A DNA stretch of 64,000 bases from Rubricella aquisinus. GTDB taxonomy: Bacteria; Pseudomonadota; Alphaproteobacteria; Rhodobacterales; Rhodobacteraceae. Positions 8,783-18,902 of the stretch are shown one piece after another. The stretch lies in the NCBI RefSeq assembly GCF_014199445.1, contig NZ_JACIJS010000001.1, forward strand, positions 320,940 to 384,939, read 5' to 3'. The notes under the pieces are model-generated. The model was not told the origin of the DNA. It made no database searches and saw nothing but the letters and a program-made list of their open reading frames with translations. Position 1 is the first letter of the stretch. Every line of letters begins with the position of its first letter. The position numbers were made by a program, and so were the translations under genes.

Positions 8783-9636
8783 CTTGCGTCTTTCAGGGCT
8801 TGCGCGCGGGCATAAAGCCCCTTGCGCGGCTGACCGGTTGCGGCGGCCACTTCGGACGCGGCATCCTTGACCGAGCCACGGGTCAGCGCATCGCGCAGCA
8901 GGGCGTCCACATCCGCGTCAGAAAGGCTACGCGGCGCGGGCGGGGCAAGGACCAGCACGATCTCCCCTTTCGGGTCGGCCTCCGCCGCCAGCGCATCCGC
9001 AAGGTCGCGCGCCGTGCCACGGCGAACCTCCTCAAACCGTTTGGTCAATTCGCGACACAGGGCGACTTCCCGCTCCGGCTCCACATCCGCGATGGCCGTG
9101 AGCGTGCGCGCGACGCGCTTGGGGCTTTCGTAAAGGATCAGCGTGGCCTGTGTCGCCATCACATCCGCCAGAAACGTGGCCCGCGCGCCCTCTTTCACCG
9201 GGGGAAAGCCCGCAAACAGGAACCGGTCCACCGGCATTCCCGCGACCGCAAGAGCGGCCAAGAGCGCGGACGCGCCCGGCGCGGAGCGCACATCCTGCCC
9301 AGCCGCGATCACCGCGCGGGCCAATGCGAAGCCCGGATCAGCCAATAGGGGGGTGCCCGCATCGGACGCATAGGCCACCGATTTCCCTTCCGCGATGGCC
9401 GCAACCAGCCCTTGCGCGGACGCGGCCTCGTTGTGATCATGACAGGCGACGATGCGCCGCCCGGCCAGTGGAATGCCGTGAATATCCATCAGCTTGCGCA
9501 GCCGCCGCGTGTCCTCTGCCGCCAGAACATCCGCTTGCGCCAGCACATGCAGCGCGCGCAGCGTGATGTCATCGGCAGAGCCAATCGGCGTCGATACGAC
9601 ATAAAGTGCGGGATCAAGGGGCTGTCCGTTGCTCAT
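8779..9636 (-). CDS. rsmI: 16S rRNA (cytidine(1402)-2'-O)-methyltransferase
   Basis: The start at 9636 is preceded by GGGAG; upstream in-frame starts encode a non-conserved stretch. The 285-residue protein shows LYVVSTPIGSADDITLRAL, then AAEDTRRLRKL, ACHDHNEA, SDAGTPLLADPG and LILYESPKR, all hallmarks of RsmI in the tetrapyrrole-methylase fold that binds SAM. It methylates C1402 of 16S rRNA. The gene starts the rsmI-yraN-BON unit and is divergent from the LpoA-like gene with 92 nt between starts. Confidence 0.95.
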   Translation of the reverse strand: MSNGQPLDPALYVVSTPIGSADDITLRALHVLAQADVLAAEDTRRLRKLMDIHGIPLAGRRIVACHDHNEAASAQGLVAAIAEGKSVAYASDAGTPLLADPGFALARAVIAAGQDVRSAPGASALLAALAVAGMPVDRFLFAGFPPVKEGARATFLADVMATQATLILYESPKRVARTLTAIADVEPEREVALCRELTKRFEEVRRGTARDLADALAAEADPKGEIVLVLAPPAPRSLSDADVDALLRDALTRGSVKDAASEVAAATGQPRKGLYARAQALKDAR

Positions 9637-9728
9637 CTGCCGCTCCCGCCCCCGCTCAGTGTTTACTTGATACGCCCTCCGTTCTATGTCGGTGATAACA
9701 ACCCTGTAAAGCAGTGGAGAGCCAGACA

Positions 9729-10955
9729 ATGCCCCTGATTGCATCTTTCGGACAGCGGGGCATGACGCCTGCGCTTGCAGCCCTTGCCCTGACATTCGGC
9801 CTTGCCGCCTGTTCTGTTCCGAGTGTGCCCAGTCAGTCGGCCCAACCCGCCCCCGTTGCCCCTGTAGTCGAGACCGTGCCGGGCCAGTTCAACGCCTCAG
9901 CCCCCGTGCGGATCGCCCTCTTGGCCCCCTACGGCACGGGCGACGCGGATCGTGAGGCCCGCGCGCAGAGCATCGAGAATGCGGCCCGCCTTGCCGTGCG
10001 CGACATTCAGGGTGCCACGATTGATCTGGTCACCTATGGCACCGCCGAAAACCCAGAGACAGCGGCAGACGCCGCGCGCCGCGCTATCGCGGACGGGGCG
10101 CAGATGATCGTCGGGCCGGTCTTTTCCTCCTCCGTCGCGGCGGTTCAGCCGATTGCGGCGGCAGCGAACATCCCCGTCCTGTCCCTGTCGAACAACACCG
10201 AAGTCGCGGGCAATGGGGCCTATGTGCTTGGTGTCACGTTTGAGGACACGGCGCGCCGCGCCCTGACCGAAGCGGCAGAGCGCGGCCTGCGCCGCGTGGG
10301 CCTGATCCACACCGATGATCTGGAAGGGCGCGTGGCGCGCGACGGCGTGCGCGCCGCTGCCGTGCAGACCGGAACGCAGGTCGTGGCCACCGCCTCCTAC
10401 CCCCGGTCGCAGCAGGGCATCCCTGCCTCCGCCGAGGCGTATGTGAATGCGATGGTGTCGTCCGGCGCGGAGGTCGTTGTGATGAATGACCGCGATGCGG
10501 GGCTTGTCTATGCCTCGTCCTTCCTGCCGTTCTATGGGCTTGATACCCGCGACATTCAGCTTGTGTCGCTCGCGCCGCTGGAAAACGATGCCTTTGCGCG
10601 GGAGCGCACCCTGCGCGGGGCGTGGTTCTCTGTCCCTGATCCGGAATTGGAGGAACTGTTCACCCTGCGTTATTCCTCCGTTTATGGCGGGGAGCCGCAT
10701 AGCCTTGCCGGGCTTGCCTATGACGCCGTGGCCGCCGCCGGGGCGATGCTCGTGGATGCGCAGCAAACCCAGGACGCGACCCCGTTCAGCGCCGAGGATA
10801 TCCAGACGCCGCTTGGCTTTGCGGGTGTGAATGGCGTGTTCCGCTTCACCCCCAATGGCCATATCGAGCGGGGGCTGACGCTGATGCGGGTGACGGATAC
10901 CACGCCCGAAGTCGTCTCCCCCGCGCCGGGGCGGTTTGGGGTGATTGGCAGCTAA
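9729..10955 (+). CDS. Penicillin-binding-protein-activator-like (LpoA/type I periplasmic-binding fold) lipoprotein
   Basis: The ATG at 9729 has GGAGAG upstream and gives 408 residues; a GTG at 9714 is possible but less likely. The lipobox LAAC ends at Cys28, followed by a Pro/Ala/Val linker. The mature part is a type I periplasmic-binding fold beginning IALLAPYG, with ADGAQMIVGPVFSSSV and IPVLSLSNN as in LpoA C-terminal domains and branched-chain amino acid binding proteins. Its divergent placement from rsmI mirrors the lpoA-yraN-rsmI neighbourhood of gammaproteobacteria, which supports a cell-wall-synthase activator role over nutrient binding. That role is inference. Confidence 0.82.
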   Translation: MPLIASFGQRGMTPALAALALTFGLAACSVPSVPSQSAQPAPVAPVVETVPGQFNASAPVRIALLAPYGTGDADREARAQSIENAARLAVRDIQGATIDLVTYGTAENPETAADAARRAIADGAQMIVGPVFSSSVAAVQPIAAAANIPVLSLSNNTEVAGNGAYVLGVTFEDTARRALTEAAERGLRRVGLIHTDDLEGRVARDGVRAAAVQTGTQVVATASYPRSQQGIPASAEAYVNAMVSSGAEVVVMNDRDAGLVYASSFLPFYGLDTRDIQLVSLAPLENDAFARERTLRGAWFSVPDPELEELFTLRYSSVYGGEPHSLAGLAYDAVAAAGAMLVDAQQTQDATPFSAEDIQTPLGFAGVNGVFRFTPNGHIERGLTLMRVTDTTPEVVSPAPGRFGVIGS

Positions 10956-10956
10956 C

Positions 10957-13734
10957 ATGACCGTTGCGCCCGCGCCGACCGCGCAGACCCCCTCTCCGCT
11001 GAGCCGCGAAACCCTGTCTGCGCGCTGTGATAGCGCGATCCTTGCCGCGAAAGAGGCAGGAGACACGGCAGGCGTGCGCCGGGCGGTGGTCACCGTCCTG
11101 TCCGAGGCCCTGTCGGAGGGTCGCGCAAAGATCGCGCTGGATCTGGAGGCCTATCCGTTTGACGGGCGGTTGGCGGCGGCCTCCTATTCCGCGCTGATGG
11201 ATGTGGTCGTCTCAACCGCTCTTGACCTTGCGCGGGATCATTTGCACCCGGCCCATACGCCCACCTCCTCTGAACGCATGGCGTTGCTCGCTGTGGGCGG
11301 CTTTGGCCGGGGGGAGATGGCGCCGTTCTCGGACGTCGATCTCTTGTTCCTGACCCCCTACAAACAAACAGCATGGGGTGAGAGCCTCGTGGAGACGGTG
11401 CTCTACATCCTGTGGGATCTGAAGCTGAAGGTCGGCCAATCGGTGCGCAATATCGACGATTGCCTGCGGCTCGGGCGGGAGGATTTCACGATCCGCACCG
11501 CATTGCTGGAACGGCGGTTGATCTGGGGCGATCAAGGCTTGTCCGATGAGCTTGACGACAGGCTGTGGAACGACCTGTTCAAGGATACCGGCCCTGAATT
11601 CGTCGAAGCCAAACTGGACGAGCGGGAAACGCGCCACTCCCGCCATGGCGGCTCCCGCTATCTGGTGGAGCCGAACATCAAGGAGAGCAAAGGCGGGCTG
11701 CGCGATCTGCAAACGCTCTATTGGATCGGGAAATACCTCTACAATGTCGAACAGCCCTATCAGCTTGTCGATAAGGGGCTGCTGACGGCGGAGGAATTGG
11801 CGGTTTTCTCCGAAGCCGAAGCCTTTTTGTGGTCCACGCGCTGTCATTTGCATCTGGTGGCGGGGCGCGCGAATGAGCAACTGACCTTTGACATGCAGGT
11901 GGAGGTGGCGAGCCGCCTGGGGTTTGAGGACACCGAAGGGCAGCTTGGGGTCGAGCGGTTCATGCAGGCCTATTTCCGGCAGGCCCGCGCGGTGGGCGAA
12001 TTGTCCCGCATCTTCCTCGTGGCGCTGGAGGCACGCCATATCAAGGCAAAACCGACCATCGCGGGGCGGTTGCGCTGGGTTCTCGGTGGAATGGGGCGCG
12101 ATACGACGCCCGAGGGCTTCCAACTTCAGGACGGGCGACTGACGGTCGAGGAGCCGGAGAAATTCTGCGCCGATCCGATCAACATCCTGCGCCTGTTCGC
12201 GGAAGGATTGGAAAGCGACACGCTGATCCATCCTGACGCCTTGCGGATGGCCGCGCAAAACCTTGATCTGATCACTGACGAGGTGCGCCGCGACCCGCGC
12301 ACGAACGAAATTTTTCTCAACATGCTGTTGGGCCATGAAAACCCCGAACGTGGCCTGCGGCGGATGAACGAGACGGGGGTTCTGGGCGCGTTCATCCCGG
12401 AATTCGAGAACATCGTCGCGATGATGCAGTTCAACATGTATCACCACTACACGGTGGATGAGCACACGATCACCTGCATCTCTGTCCTGTCTAAGATCGA
12501 GCGGGGCGAGTTGGTCGAGGATCTGCCGGTTGCCTCCTCAATCCTGAAGGACGGGGTGAACCGCAAGGTGCTTTATATCGCGCTGTTGCTCCATGATATC
12601 GGCAAGGGACGGCCCGAGGATCATTCGGTGATCGGGGCGGAACTGGCGAGCGTGATTTGCCCCCGGCTCGGCCTTGATGAGGCGGATAGCGAATTGGTCG
12701 TGTGGCTGGTGCGCAATCACCTCCTGATGTCGGATGTGGCGCAGAAGCGTGATATCTCCGACCCGCGCACGGTATCGGATTTCGCAGGCGCGGTGGCGAG
12801 CCAGAAGCGGCTGAAACTCCTGTTGGTGCTGACCGTCTGTGACATCATGGGCGTCGGCCCGAACACATGGAACAACTGGAAAGCGGTCCTGCTGCGCCAG
12901 CTTTACAACGCGACCCGCGATGTGCTGACAGGTGGGATCGACACGATCGAGCGCGATCGCCGCGTGAAAGACGCAAAGGCCGCGTTGCGCGCCTCCCTCA
13001 CCGATTTCAGCGAGGCGCAGATCACGCAGGAATTGGACCGGCATTATCCGCCCTATTGGGCAGGGCTTGGCACCGGCACCCATGTGGCCGTGGCCCGCCT
13101 GATCCCGGAACTGGCGCTCGATGCTGTTGGCGATGACTATACAGAAGACCCGGATCGGGACGCGACGCGCGCGACCTATGTCACCGGGGACCATCCGGGC
13201 ATTTTCAGCCGGCTTGCGGGCGCGCTTGCGCTGGTGGGCGCGAATGTGCGGGATGCGCGGACCTATACCACGTCCGATGGCTATGCGATTTCGGTCTTTT
13301 GGATACAGGACGCCGAAGGCCACCCCTATGAAGCCGCGCGCCATGCCCGTCTGTCCAAAATGGTGGGCCGTGCGCTGCGCGGGGAGGTGGTGACGCGCGA
13401 AGCGCTCGCCCCGAAGGACAAGATCAAACGGCGCGAGGCGGATTTCGTGGTCCCGACCACGATCACCTTCGACAATACCGGCTCCGACATCTTCACGATC
13501 ATTGAGGTCGATACCCGCGACCGACCCGGATTGCTGCATGACCTGACCCGCGCGCTGGCCGCCGCGAATATCAACATCTTTTCCGCGATCATCGCGACCT
13601 ATGGGGAGCAGGCGGTCGATACATTCTATGCCAAAGACCTGTTCGGCCTGAAACTGCATTCCGAGAACAAACGCGACGCGGTGGAGCGGGCCTTGCGGCA
13701 GGCGATCATGCGCCGCCCTGAAGGAACGGAATAA
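10957..13734 (+). CDS. glnD: Bifunctional [protein-PII] uridylyltransferase/uridylyl-removing enzyme
   Basis: The 925-residue protein is full length for GlnD. The nucleotidyltransferase motif [17 protein letters not shown] is at residues 114-130. A metal-dependent HD domain with [15 protein letters not shown] is near residue 540 (uridylyl removal). Two ACT domains that sense glutamine are near residues 740 ([14 protein letters not shown]) and 850 ([14 protein letters not shown]). It modifies PII proteins according to nitrogen status. The ATG at 10957 is one base past the previous stop, so the gene is probably co-transcribed with the LpoA-like gene. Confidence 0.97.
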   Translation: MTVAPAPTAQTPSPLSRETLSARCDSAILAAKEAGDTAGVRRAVVTVLSEALSEGRAKIALDLEAYPFDGRLAAASYSALMDVVVSTALDLARDHLHPAHTPTSSERMALLAVGGFGRGEMAPFSDVDLLFLTPYKQTAWGESLVETVLYILWDLKLKVGQSVRNIDDCLRLGREDFTIRTALLERRLIWGDQGLSDELDDRLWNDLFKDTGPEFVEAKLDERETRHSRHGGSRYLVEPNIKESKGGLRDLQTLYWIGKYLYNVEQPYQLVDKGLLTAEELAVFSEAEAFLWSTRCHLHLVAGRANEQLTFDMQVEVASRLGFEDTEGQLGVERFMQAYFRQARAVGELSRIFLVALEARHIKAKPTIAGRLRWVLGGMGRDTTPEGFQLQDGRLTVEEPEKFCADPINILRLFAEGLESDTLIHPDALRMAAQNLDLITDEVRRDPRTNEIFLNMLLGHENPERGLRRMNETGVLGAFIPEFENIVAMMQFNMYHHYTVDEHTITCISVLSKIERGELVEDLPVASSILKDGVNRKVLYIALLLHDIGKGRPEDHSVIGAELASVICPRLGLDEADSELVVWLVRNHLLMSDVAQKRDISDPRTVSDFAGAVASQKRLKLLLVLTVCDIMGVGPNTWNNWKAVLLRQLYNATRDVLTGGIDTIERDRRVKDAKAALRASLTDFSEAQITQELDRHYPPYWAGLGTGTHVAVARLIPELALDAVGDDYTEDPDRDATRATYVTGDHPGIFSRLAGALALVGANVRDARTYTTSDGYAISVFWIQDAEGHPYEAARHARLSKMVGRALRGEVVTREALAPKDKIKRREADFVVPTTITFDNTGSDIFTIIEVDTRDRPGLLHDLTRALAAANINIFSAIIATYGEQAVDTFYAKDLFGLKLHSENKRDAVERALRQAIMRRPEGTE

Positions 13735-13749
13735 CGGCAGGCTGCGGGA

Positions 13750-13783
13750 GCCTCCGGCGGGAGGTATTTGGGGAAAAAAGAAA
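13750..13783 (+). repeat. Dispersed CCTCCGGCGGGAGG repeat, type A
   Basis: A 34-nt unit: G plus the palindrome CCTCCGGCGGGAGG (13751-13764), then TATTTGGGGAAAAAAGAAA. The same unit recurs at 19311-19344 (minus strand) and 51950-51983 with one or two differences. It begins 15 nt after the glnD stop. The stem is only CCTCC/GGGAGG-like and is followed by an A-rich rather than T-rich run, so on this strand it is not a standard intrinsic terminator. Confidence 0.8.
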
Positions 13784-13810
13784 CACAAGGTTGCGCCTAA
13801 GGAGGCATCT

Positions 13811-14842
13811 ATGGAGCTTACGATCACCCGGCCAGATGATTGGCATTTGCATTTGCGCGATGGCGATATGCTCAAGGCCGTGCTGCCGGAGACCGCGCGG
13901 GATTTCGGGCGCGCCATCATCATGCCCAACCTTGTCCCGCCGGTCGTGACCGGGGCCGATGCCACCGCCTATCGCGCGCGTATCCATGCCGCGATGCCAG
14001 AGGGGGCAGATTTTGAGCCGCTGATGACGCTCTATCTGACCGAAGCGACCGATCCCGATGACGTGGAAGCCGCCGCCGCGTCGGGGCTGATCACCGCCGT
14101 GAAGCTCTATCCCGCGGGGGCGACGACCAACTCCGCCTCCGGGGTGCGCAGCATTGATGCGGTGATGCCCGTGCTGGAGCGCATGGCCGCCATCGGCCTG
14201 CCGCTATGTGTGCATGGGGAGGTCACGGATCACGACATTGATATTTTCGACCGCGAAGCCGTGTTCATCGACACAAAGCTCGATCCGCTGCGTCGCCGCC
14301 TGCCGGAATTGCGCGTGATCATGGAGCATGTGACCACCCGCGACGGCGTTGAATATGTCAAATCCGCCGAAAGCGGGCTGGGGGCCACGATCACCACGCA
14401 TCATCTGATGATCAACCGCAACCATATACTCGTGGGCGGGATCAAGCCGCATTACTATTGCCTGCCCGTGGCCAAGCGGGAGGAGCACAGGCTCGCCCTG
14501 CGTGCAGCCGCGACCAGCGGGGATGCGCGGTTTTTCCTTGGCACCGACAGCGCACCCCATACCGATCCGAACAAGGAGAGTGCTTGCGGCTGTGCGGGTG
14601 TGTTCTCCGCCACCAACACCATGTCCTGCCTTGCCCATGTGTTCGAGGAGGAAGGCGCGCTGGACCGGCTGGAGGCATTTGCGTCCCTCAATGGGCCCGC
14701 ATTCTATGGGCTTGCCCCCAATCCGGGCACGATCACCCTGCGCAAGGGCGAGGCCGTCCCCTATCCGGCGAAGCTCGACACGGGTGAGGGGCCGGTGACG
14801 CTGTTTGATCCCGGTCATCCTCTGCATTGGCGGGTGGTCTGA
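13811..14842 (+). CDS. pyrC: Dihydroorotase
   Basis: AAGGAGG lies 7 nt before the ATG. The 343-residue protein is a type II (PyrC, E. coli-like) dihydroorotase. [10 protein letters not shown] near the N-terminus supplies the metal-binding His12 and His14. [13 protein letters not shown] carries the bridging lysine near residue 98. CVHGEV and [12 protein letters not shown] supply further His ligands, and FLGTDSAPH the catalytic Asp. It closes N-carbamoyl aspartate to dihydroorotate in the cytosol. The other pyrimidine gene, pyrE, lies 750 nt downstream on the same strand. Confidence 0.96.
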   Translation: MELTITRPDDWHLHLRDGDMLKAVLPETARDFGRAIIMPNLVPPVVTGADATAYRARIHAAMPEGADFEPLMTLYLTEATDPDDVEAAAASGLITAVKLYPAGATTNSASGVRSIDAVMPVLERMAAIGLPLCVHGEVTDHDIDIFDREAVFIDTKLDPLRRRLPELRVIMEHVTTRDGVEYVKSAESGLGATITTHHLMINRNHILVGGIKPHYYCLPVAKREEHRLALRAAATSGDARFFLGTDSAPHTDPNKESACGCAGVFSATNTMSCLAHVFEEEGALDRLEAFASLNGPAFYGLAPNPGTITLRKGEAVPYPAKLDTGEGPVTLFDPGHPLHWRVV

Positions 14843-14913
14843 GGCTCACGCACCGATCACAAGCCCGCCAGCTCGCCGGGATGTGAGGCCATGTGAGGGC
14901 CATGGTGATCTAG

Positions 14914-14944
14914 GGTCCGGGGGACACCCCAGACCCCGGAGACC
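14914..14944. other. Imperfect hairpin between pyrC and the secreted sensor-like gene
   Basis: GGTCCGGGG (14914-14922) can pair with CCCCGGA-GACC (14934-14944) with a two-base bulge. The right arm carries the GGAG that probably serves as the ribosome binding site of the ATG at 14947, so folding could mask it. No T-run follows. The remaining bases from 14843 to 14913 hold nothing I recognise. Confidence 0.35.
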
Positions 14945-14946
14945 GC

Positions 14947-15519
14947 ATGCGTATCATCCTCATCCTATTTTTGTCCTTTCTGACCGCCGCGCCCGCCCTG
15001 GCCACCGACGATCTGCCCTATCGCGATATTGCGGGGCAGATCGCCGGGAAACTGCTGGAAGGGTGGATCAGCGACCCTGTCGTGATCTATTCGATTGAGG
15101 AGCAGAACACGCTCAACGCCGATTTGGCTGACGCACAGGTGGCGGCGCTGCAATCGCGCTGGATCGCGGAGGACGGGCGCGGGGAAATGAGCTTTGACCT
15201 GCTGGATCGCCTGATCTCCATCATCGCGCGGGAAGAGGCCGAAAAATCGGGCGGCATGATCGACCGGATCGCGATCATGGACATGCACGGCATCACCGTT
15301 GGCATGACCCGCGCGGCACCCGATTATTATCAGGGGGACAAACCGCATTTCGTCGGCAGCTACCTGATGGGGCCGGACGGGCAACATATCAGCGAGCCTT
15401 ATACGGCGACACCTGATGGAGACGTGTTGGTGGACATCACCCGCAGCGTGGTCGCAGAGGATGGCGTGACCCCGATCGGGGCGGTCACTCTGACCCTGAA
15501 TGTCGGGATTTTGTTCTGA
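14947..15519 (+). CDS. Secreted protein resembling a stand-alone Cache/PDC sensor domain
   Basis: A 190-residue protein with a clear Sec signal peptide (about residues 1-19, [13 protein letters not shown]). The mature part contains [30 protein letters not shown] and a C-terminal [12 protein letters not shown]. This pattern is like the membrane-distal PDC/Cache fold of chemoreceptors and histidine kinases, where DYYQGD lines the ligand pocket. There is no membrane anchor or signalling domain. It could be a free periplasmic ligand-binding domain delivering its signal to a separate partner. The assignment is from motif resemblance only. Confidence 0.6.
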   Translation: MRIILILFLSFLTAAPALATDDLPYRDIAGQIAGKLLEGWISDPVVIYSIEEQNTLNADLADAQVAALQSRWIAEDGRGEMSFDLLDRLISIIAREEAEKSGGMIDRIAIMDMHGITVGMTRAAPDYYQGDKPHFVGSYLMGPDGQHISEPYTATPDGDVLVDITRSVVAEDGVTPIGAVTLTLNVGILF

Positions 15520-15592
15520 TCGGATCAGCGCAGTTGCCCCGGATCGGCAAGCGGTGCTATCCCCGCGCAAACTCATTGCGCGGAGGCCAGCC

Positions 15593-16288
15593 ATGTTCAG
15601 CAATTCCTATCCCAGCGACGCAGAAATGGCGCGCCTGACAGCGCGTATGCTGCTTGAAATCGAAGCGGTGCATTTCCGGGCGGATGAGCCTTATATCTTC
15701 ACCTCCGGGATTGCATCGCCGGTGTATATCGACGGGCGCAAGTTGATCAGCTTTCCACGGGTGCGCTCCGCACTGATGGATTTTGCCTGTGCGCGGATCA
15801 CCCGCGATATCGGGTTCGAGGCGTTTGATGCCGCCGCAGGCGGAGAGACCGCAGGCATTCCCTTTGCAGCCTGGATCGCGGATCGGCTGGCACTGCCGAT
15901 GCAATATGTCCGCAAAAAGCCGAAAGGGTTTGGCCGGGATGCGCAGATCGAGGGCGCAATCCATGAAGGCCAGCGGGTGCTGCTGGTCGAGGATTTGGCG
16001 ACAGATGGCGGCTCAAAGGTAAATTTCGTGAAAGCGATCCGCAAGGCAGGAGCCACCTGCGATCACACCTTTGTCGTGTTCTACTACGATATTTTCAAAG
16101 ACACCCATGAGGCGCTGGCCAAGGATGGGATCACGCTGCATTGGCTGGCCACATGGTGGGACGTGTTGGCCGTGGCGCGTGAGGAAAAGCGATTTGATGA
16201 GGCGACGCTCGATCAGGTCGAAGCGTTCCTGAATGCGCCACTGGAATGGTCTGCGGCCAATGGTGGGGCGGCTGAGAAGTCGGTCTGA
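15593..16288 (+). CDS. pyrE: Orotate phosphoribosyltransferase
   Basis: The ATG at 15593 with CGGAGG upstream gives 231 residues, the long form typical of alphaproteobacteria. Motifs: [18 protein letters not shown] at the N-terminus, [19 protein letters not shown] (the flexible catalytic loop), and the PRPP-binding [14 protein letters not shown]. It transfers phosphoribose to orotate in UMP synthesis. An in-frame ATG at 15500 would add residues from non-conserved sequence and is rejected. It is followed 7 nt later by a strong palindrome. Confidence 0.96.
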   Translation: MFSNSYPSDAEMARLTARMLLEIEAVHFRADEPYIFTSGIASPVYIDGRKLISFPRVRSALMDFACARITRDIGFEAFDAAAGGETAGIPFAAWIADRLALPMQYVRKKPKGFGRDAQIEGAIHEGQRVLLVEDLATDGGSKVNFVKAIRKAGATCDHTFVVFYYDIFKDTHEALAKDGITLHWLATWWDVLAVAREEKRFDEATLDQVEAFLNAPLEWSAANGGAAEKSV

Positions 16289-16295
16289 CTATTAT

Positions 16296-16356
16296 GCCTC
16301 CGGCGGGGAATATTTGGGGAAAGTGAATTACATTTCCCGTTATCCCCGCCGCAGGC
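16296..16356. terminator. Nested palindrome between convergent pyrE and OmpA-type gene (contains repeat type B)
   Basis: The outer arms GCCTCCGGCGGGG (16296-16308) and CCCCGCCGCAGGC (16344-16356) match at 12 of 13 pairs. An inner stem GGGAAA (16317-16322) pairs with TTTCCC (16333-16338). The left half is a type B copy of the dispersed CCTCCGGCGGG repeat, also seen at 21915-21950. It sits 7 nt after pyrE and 7 nt before the end of the opposing gene. A bidirectional transcription stop is likely, though there is no T-run. Confidence 0.6.
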
Positions 16357-16363
16357 CGGATGA

Positions 16364-17005
16364 TCAGCCTTGAGGGGTGATCACGATCTCGACACGGCGG
16401 TTCTGTGCCTTGCCCGCTTCGGTTTCATTCGTCGCGATGGGGAATTGTTCCCCGCCACCAAAGACCCGCATACGGCTCGCGGGCACGCCATTTGCCGCGA
16501 TGATGTCAGCGACCGCGATGGCGCGACGTTCCGACAAATCCTGATTGTAAGCGGTGGGACCATCGGAATCGGTGTGGCCCGTGATCTCAACGATGCTGTT
16601 GGGGTAGGCGATCAGGCTTTGCGCGATTTGCACAAGGTCGTTGCGGAACGCGGGGCGAACGGTGGTGGAATCCACCGCAAAGGTGATCGCGTTGGGCAGG
16701 GTCACGATCAGCTCTTGCCCCGTGTTTTCGATACCGACGCCGGAGCCTTCAAGATCGCGGCGCAACTCGGCCTCCTGCTGGTCAAGGAAATCACCATAGG
16801 CACCGCCCGCGATGCCACCCAGAATGCCGCCGATGATCGCGCCGCGCTGATCATTATCTGCGATCGCCGCCCCTGCTGCGGCGCCGGCAAGCGCACCTGC
16901 GATTGATCCGGTCACCCGGTTGTTCGGCTCCTGCCCTTCGGCACAGGCCGCGAGAATTGCAACAACGCCCAACGCGGGCACGATACGATACTTGGTCATT
17001 CGCAT
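16364..17005 (-). CDS. OmpA-family lipoprotein with glycine zipper
   Basis: The ATG at 17005 follows AGAGGAG at 8 nt and gives 213 residues. The lipobox LAAC ends at Cys21. Residues about 34-68 form a Gly/Ala-rich zipper (GALAGAAAGAAIAD, GGILGGIAGGAYGDF), as in YiaD/Pal-associated lipoproteins. The C-terminal OmpA domain has the peptidoglycan-binding signature TGHTDSDGPTAYNQDLSERR and ends NRRVEIVITPQG. It should link the outer membrane to the cell wall. Similar proteins are listed as YiaD-like; no specific role is known. Confidence 0.9.
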   Translation of the reverse strand: MRMTKYRIVPALGVVAILAACAEGQEPNNRVTGSIAGALAGAAAGAAIADNDQRGAIIGGILGGIAGGAYGDFLDQQEAELRRDLEGSGVGIENTGQELIVTLPNAITFAVDSTTVRPAFRNDLVQIAQSLIAYPNSIVEITGHTDSDGPTAYNQDLSERRAIAVADIIAANGVPASRMRVFGGGEQFPIATNETEAGKAQNRRVEIVITPQG

Positions 17006-17105
17006 GGAATGCTCCTCTTTCGACATAGGCTTCAGGCGGATATTGGTGGTCCGCCGCGGCGACTTACAGAGAAAACGAACACAAGCGTGTGAGGTTCCGC
17101 AAAAT

Positions 17106-18077
17106 TCAGCGCAACTCGTCCATGATCGACACAAGTTCGGCGGCAATCCCCGGTTCGGACAGGGCATGACCCGCCGCACCGATCATGCGCAGGTCACTGT
17201 CGGGCCACGCGCGATGCAGCGCATAGGCGGATCTCGGCGGGCAGATCATGTCATAGCGACCTTGCACGATATAACCGGGGATACCGCGCAATTTATCGGT
17301 GTTGGACAGGATCGCAGTGTCCTCGTTCAGCCATCCGTGATGGGTGAAATAATGGTTCTCCAACCGGGCGAAGGCGCGGGCATATTCCCCCGATCCGCCC
17401 GTGGAGCGGCCCGGGCTGGACAATGCCGCAAGGTTGCTTTCCCACGCCGCCCAAGCGCGGGCATAGCGCACCTGTTCCGCCCGGTCGGCACCGAACAGGC
17501 GGCGGTGATAGGCCGCGATCATGTCGCCGCGCTCCTCCACCGGGATAAGCGACTGGAACCGTTCCCATTCCTCAGGGAAGAAGGCCGAAACGCCCCCTTC
17601 ATAGAACCAGTCAAGCTCCCCTTGGGTCATCAAAAACACACCGCGCAGGATGAGGCCCATCACCCGCTCAGGATGGGCCTGCGCATAGATCAGCGCGAGC
17701 GTCGCACCCCAGCTTCCGCCAAACACATACCACCGCTCAATCCCGAGGTGTTCGCGGATCCGTTCGATATCCGCCACGAGATCCCATGTGGTGTTGTTGG
17801 AAATTTCCGCCTGCGGCGAGGACCGCCCGCATCCGCGCTGATCAAACAGCACCGAGCGATAGAAATGAGGATCGAAAAACCGGCGCATCGCAGGGCTGCA
17901 CCCGCCCCCTGGCCCGCCATGCAGCACCACCACCGGCACGCCGTCCACTTTGCCCGATTGCTCCAGATACACGCGGTGCCCGCCCGGCATGTCGAGAAAC
18001 TGCTGGTCGAACGGCTCCCGTGAGGGATAGAGCGTGCGCCGGGGTGCGGCATTATGGGGGTGGGCGTTTTCTCTCAT
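17106..18077 (-). CDS. pip: Proline iminopeptidase (alpha/beta hydrolase, peptidase S33)
   Basis: The 323-residue protein matches proline iminopeptidases: [11 protein letters not shown] (oxyanion loop), FDQRGCGRS, the nucleophile elbow [10 protein letters not shown], and late GRYDMICPP and AAGHALSEP carrying Asp and His of the triad. It releases N-terminal proline from peptides in the cytosol. The start at 18077 is supported by the match beginning soon after it; longer in-frame starts run into the ubiG upstream region. It is divergent from ubiG with 70 nt between starts. Confidence 0.93.
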   Translation of the reverse strand: MRENAHPHNAAPRRTLYPSREPFDQQFLDMPGGHRVYLEQSGKVDGVPVVVLHGGPGGGCSPAMRRFFDPHFYRSVLFDQRGCGRSSPQAEISNNTTWDLVADIERIREHLGIERWYVFGGSWGATLALIYAQAHPERVMGLILRGVFLMTQGELDWFYEGGVSAFFPEEWERFQSLIPVEERGDMIAAYHRRLFGADRAEQVRYARAWAAWESNLAALSSPGRSTGGSGEYARAFARLENHYFTHHGWLNEDTAILSNTDKLRGIPGYIVQGRYDMICPPRSAYALHRAWPDSDLRMIGAAGHALSEPGIAAELVSIMDELR

Positions 18078-18147
18078 GATTGCACTATGTCCTAATGCGA
18101 CGGGGATGAAAATCCATCCCGACACGGAATTTGATGAGGGGCAAAAG

Positions 18148-18897
18148 ATGCAAAGCACAGGAACAAACACGATCGACGCGGGCGAGATCGCGAAGTTTGA
18201 GGCGATGGCCGCCGAATGGTGGGATGAGAACGGCAAGTTTAAGCCGCTCCATATGCTCAATCCTTGTCGGTTGGATTACATCACGCAGCAGATCGCGGGC
18301 GAGTTTGGCCGTGATCTCACCCGCGACAAACCGTTCGAGGGGCTGCGCATTCTCGATATCGGCTGCGGCGGTGGGCTGCTGTGTGAGCCGATGGCGCGGC
18401 TTGGCGCGACGGTGGTCGGCGCCGACGCGGCGGAGCGGAACATCCCCGTGGCTCAGGTTCATGCCGAACAATCCGGGCTTGAGATCGACTATCGCCACAC
18501 CACGGCGGAGGCGCTGGTGGATGATGGCGAACACTTCGATGTGGTCCTGAACATGGAAGTGGTGGAGCATGTGGCCGATCCGCAGGGCTATACCGATGCT
18601 TGCGCGGCCCTCCTGAAGCCGGGTGGGCTGATGGTTTGCTCCACGATCAACCGCAATCCCAAAAGCTATCTCATGGCGATCATCGGGGCGGAGCATGTGA
18701 TGCGTTGGCTGCCCAAGGGCACCCATGAATGGCAAAAATTCATCACGCCGGATGAGCTTTATGGTTTGATCGAAAAAGCGGGCCTGCGCCCGGTGGACCG
18801 GATGGGCTTCGTGTTCAACCCGATCACATGGAGCTGGTCGCTGTCGCCGCGCGATCTATCTGTGAACTACGTCACCGCCAGCGTAAAACCGGAGTAA
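18148..18897 (+). CDS. ubiG: Ubiquinone biosynthesis O-methyltransferase UbiG
   Basis: The ATG at 18148 is preceded by GAGGGG. The 249-residue protein has the UbiG opening [20 protein letters not shown] and [13 protein letters not shown]. The SAM-binding motif I is [19 protein letters not shown], then GADAAERNI, and later the membrane-interaction region [11 protein letters not shown]. It performs both O-methylations of ubiquinone synthesis at the inner membrane. A GGGATG/CATCCC inverted repeat (18103-18108, 18115-18120) lies in its leader. The cupin gene starts 5 nt downstream. Confidence 0.96.
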   Translation: MQSTGTNTIDAGEIAKFEAMAAEWWDENGKFKPLHMLNPCRLDYITQQIAGEFGRDLTRDKPFEGLRILDIGCGGGLLCEPMARLGATVVGADAAERNIPVAQVHAEQSGLEIDYRHTTAEALVDDGEHFDVVLNMEVVEHVADPQGYTDACAALLKPGGLMVCSTINRNPKSYLMAIIGAEHVMRWLPKGTHEWQKFITPDELYGLIEKAGLRPVDRMGFVFNPITWSWSLSPRDLSVNYVTASVKPE

Positions 18898-18902
18898 GCA
18901 TC

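Noticed and set aside
9897-13965. Three long minus-strand frames opposite the LpoA-like gene, glnD and pyrC
   Set aside because: They mirror well-supported genes and have shadow-type composition (His, Arg, Gln rich).
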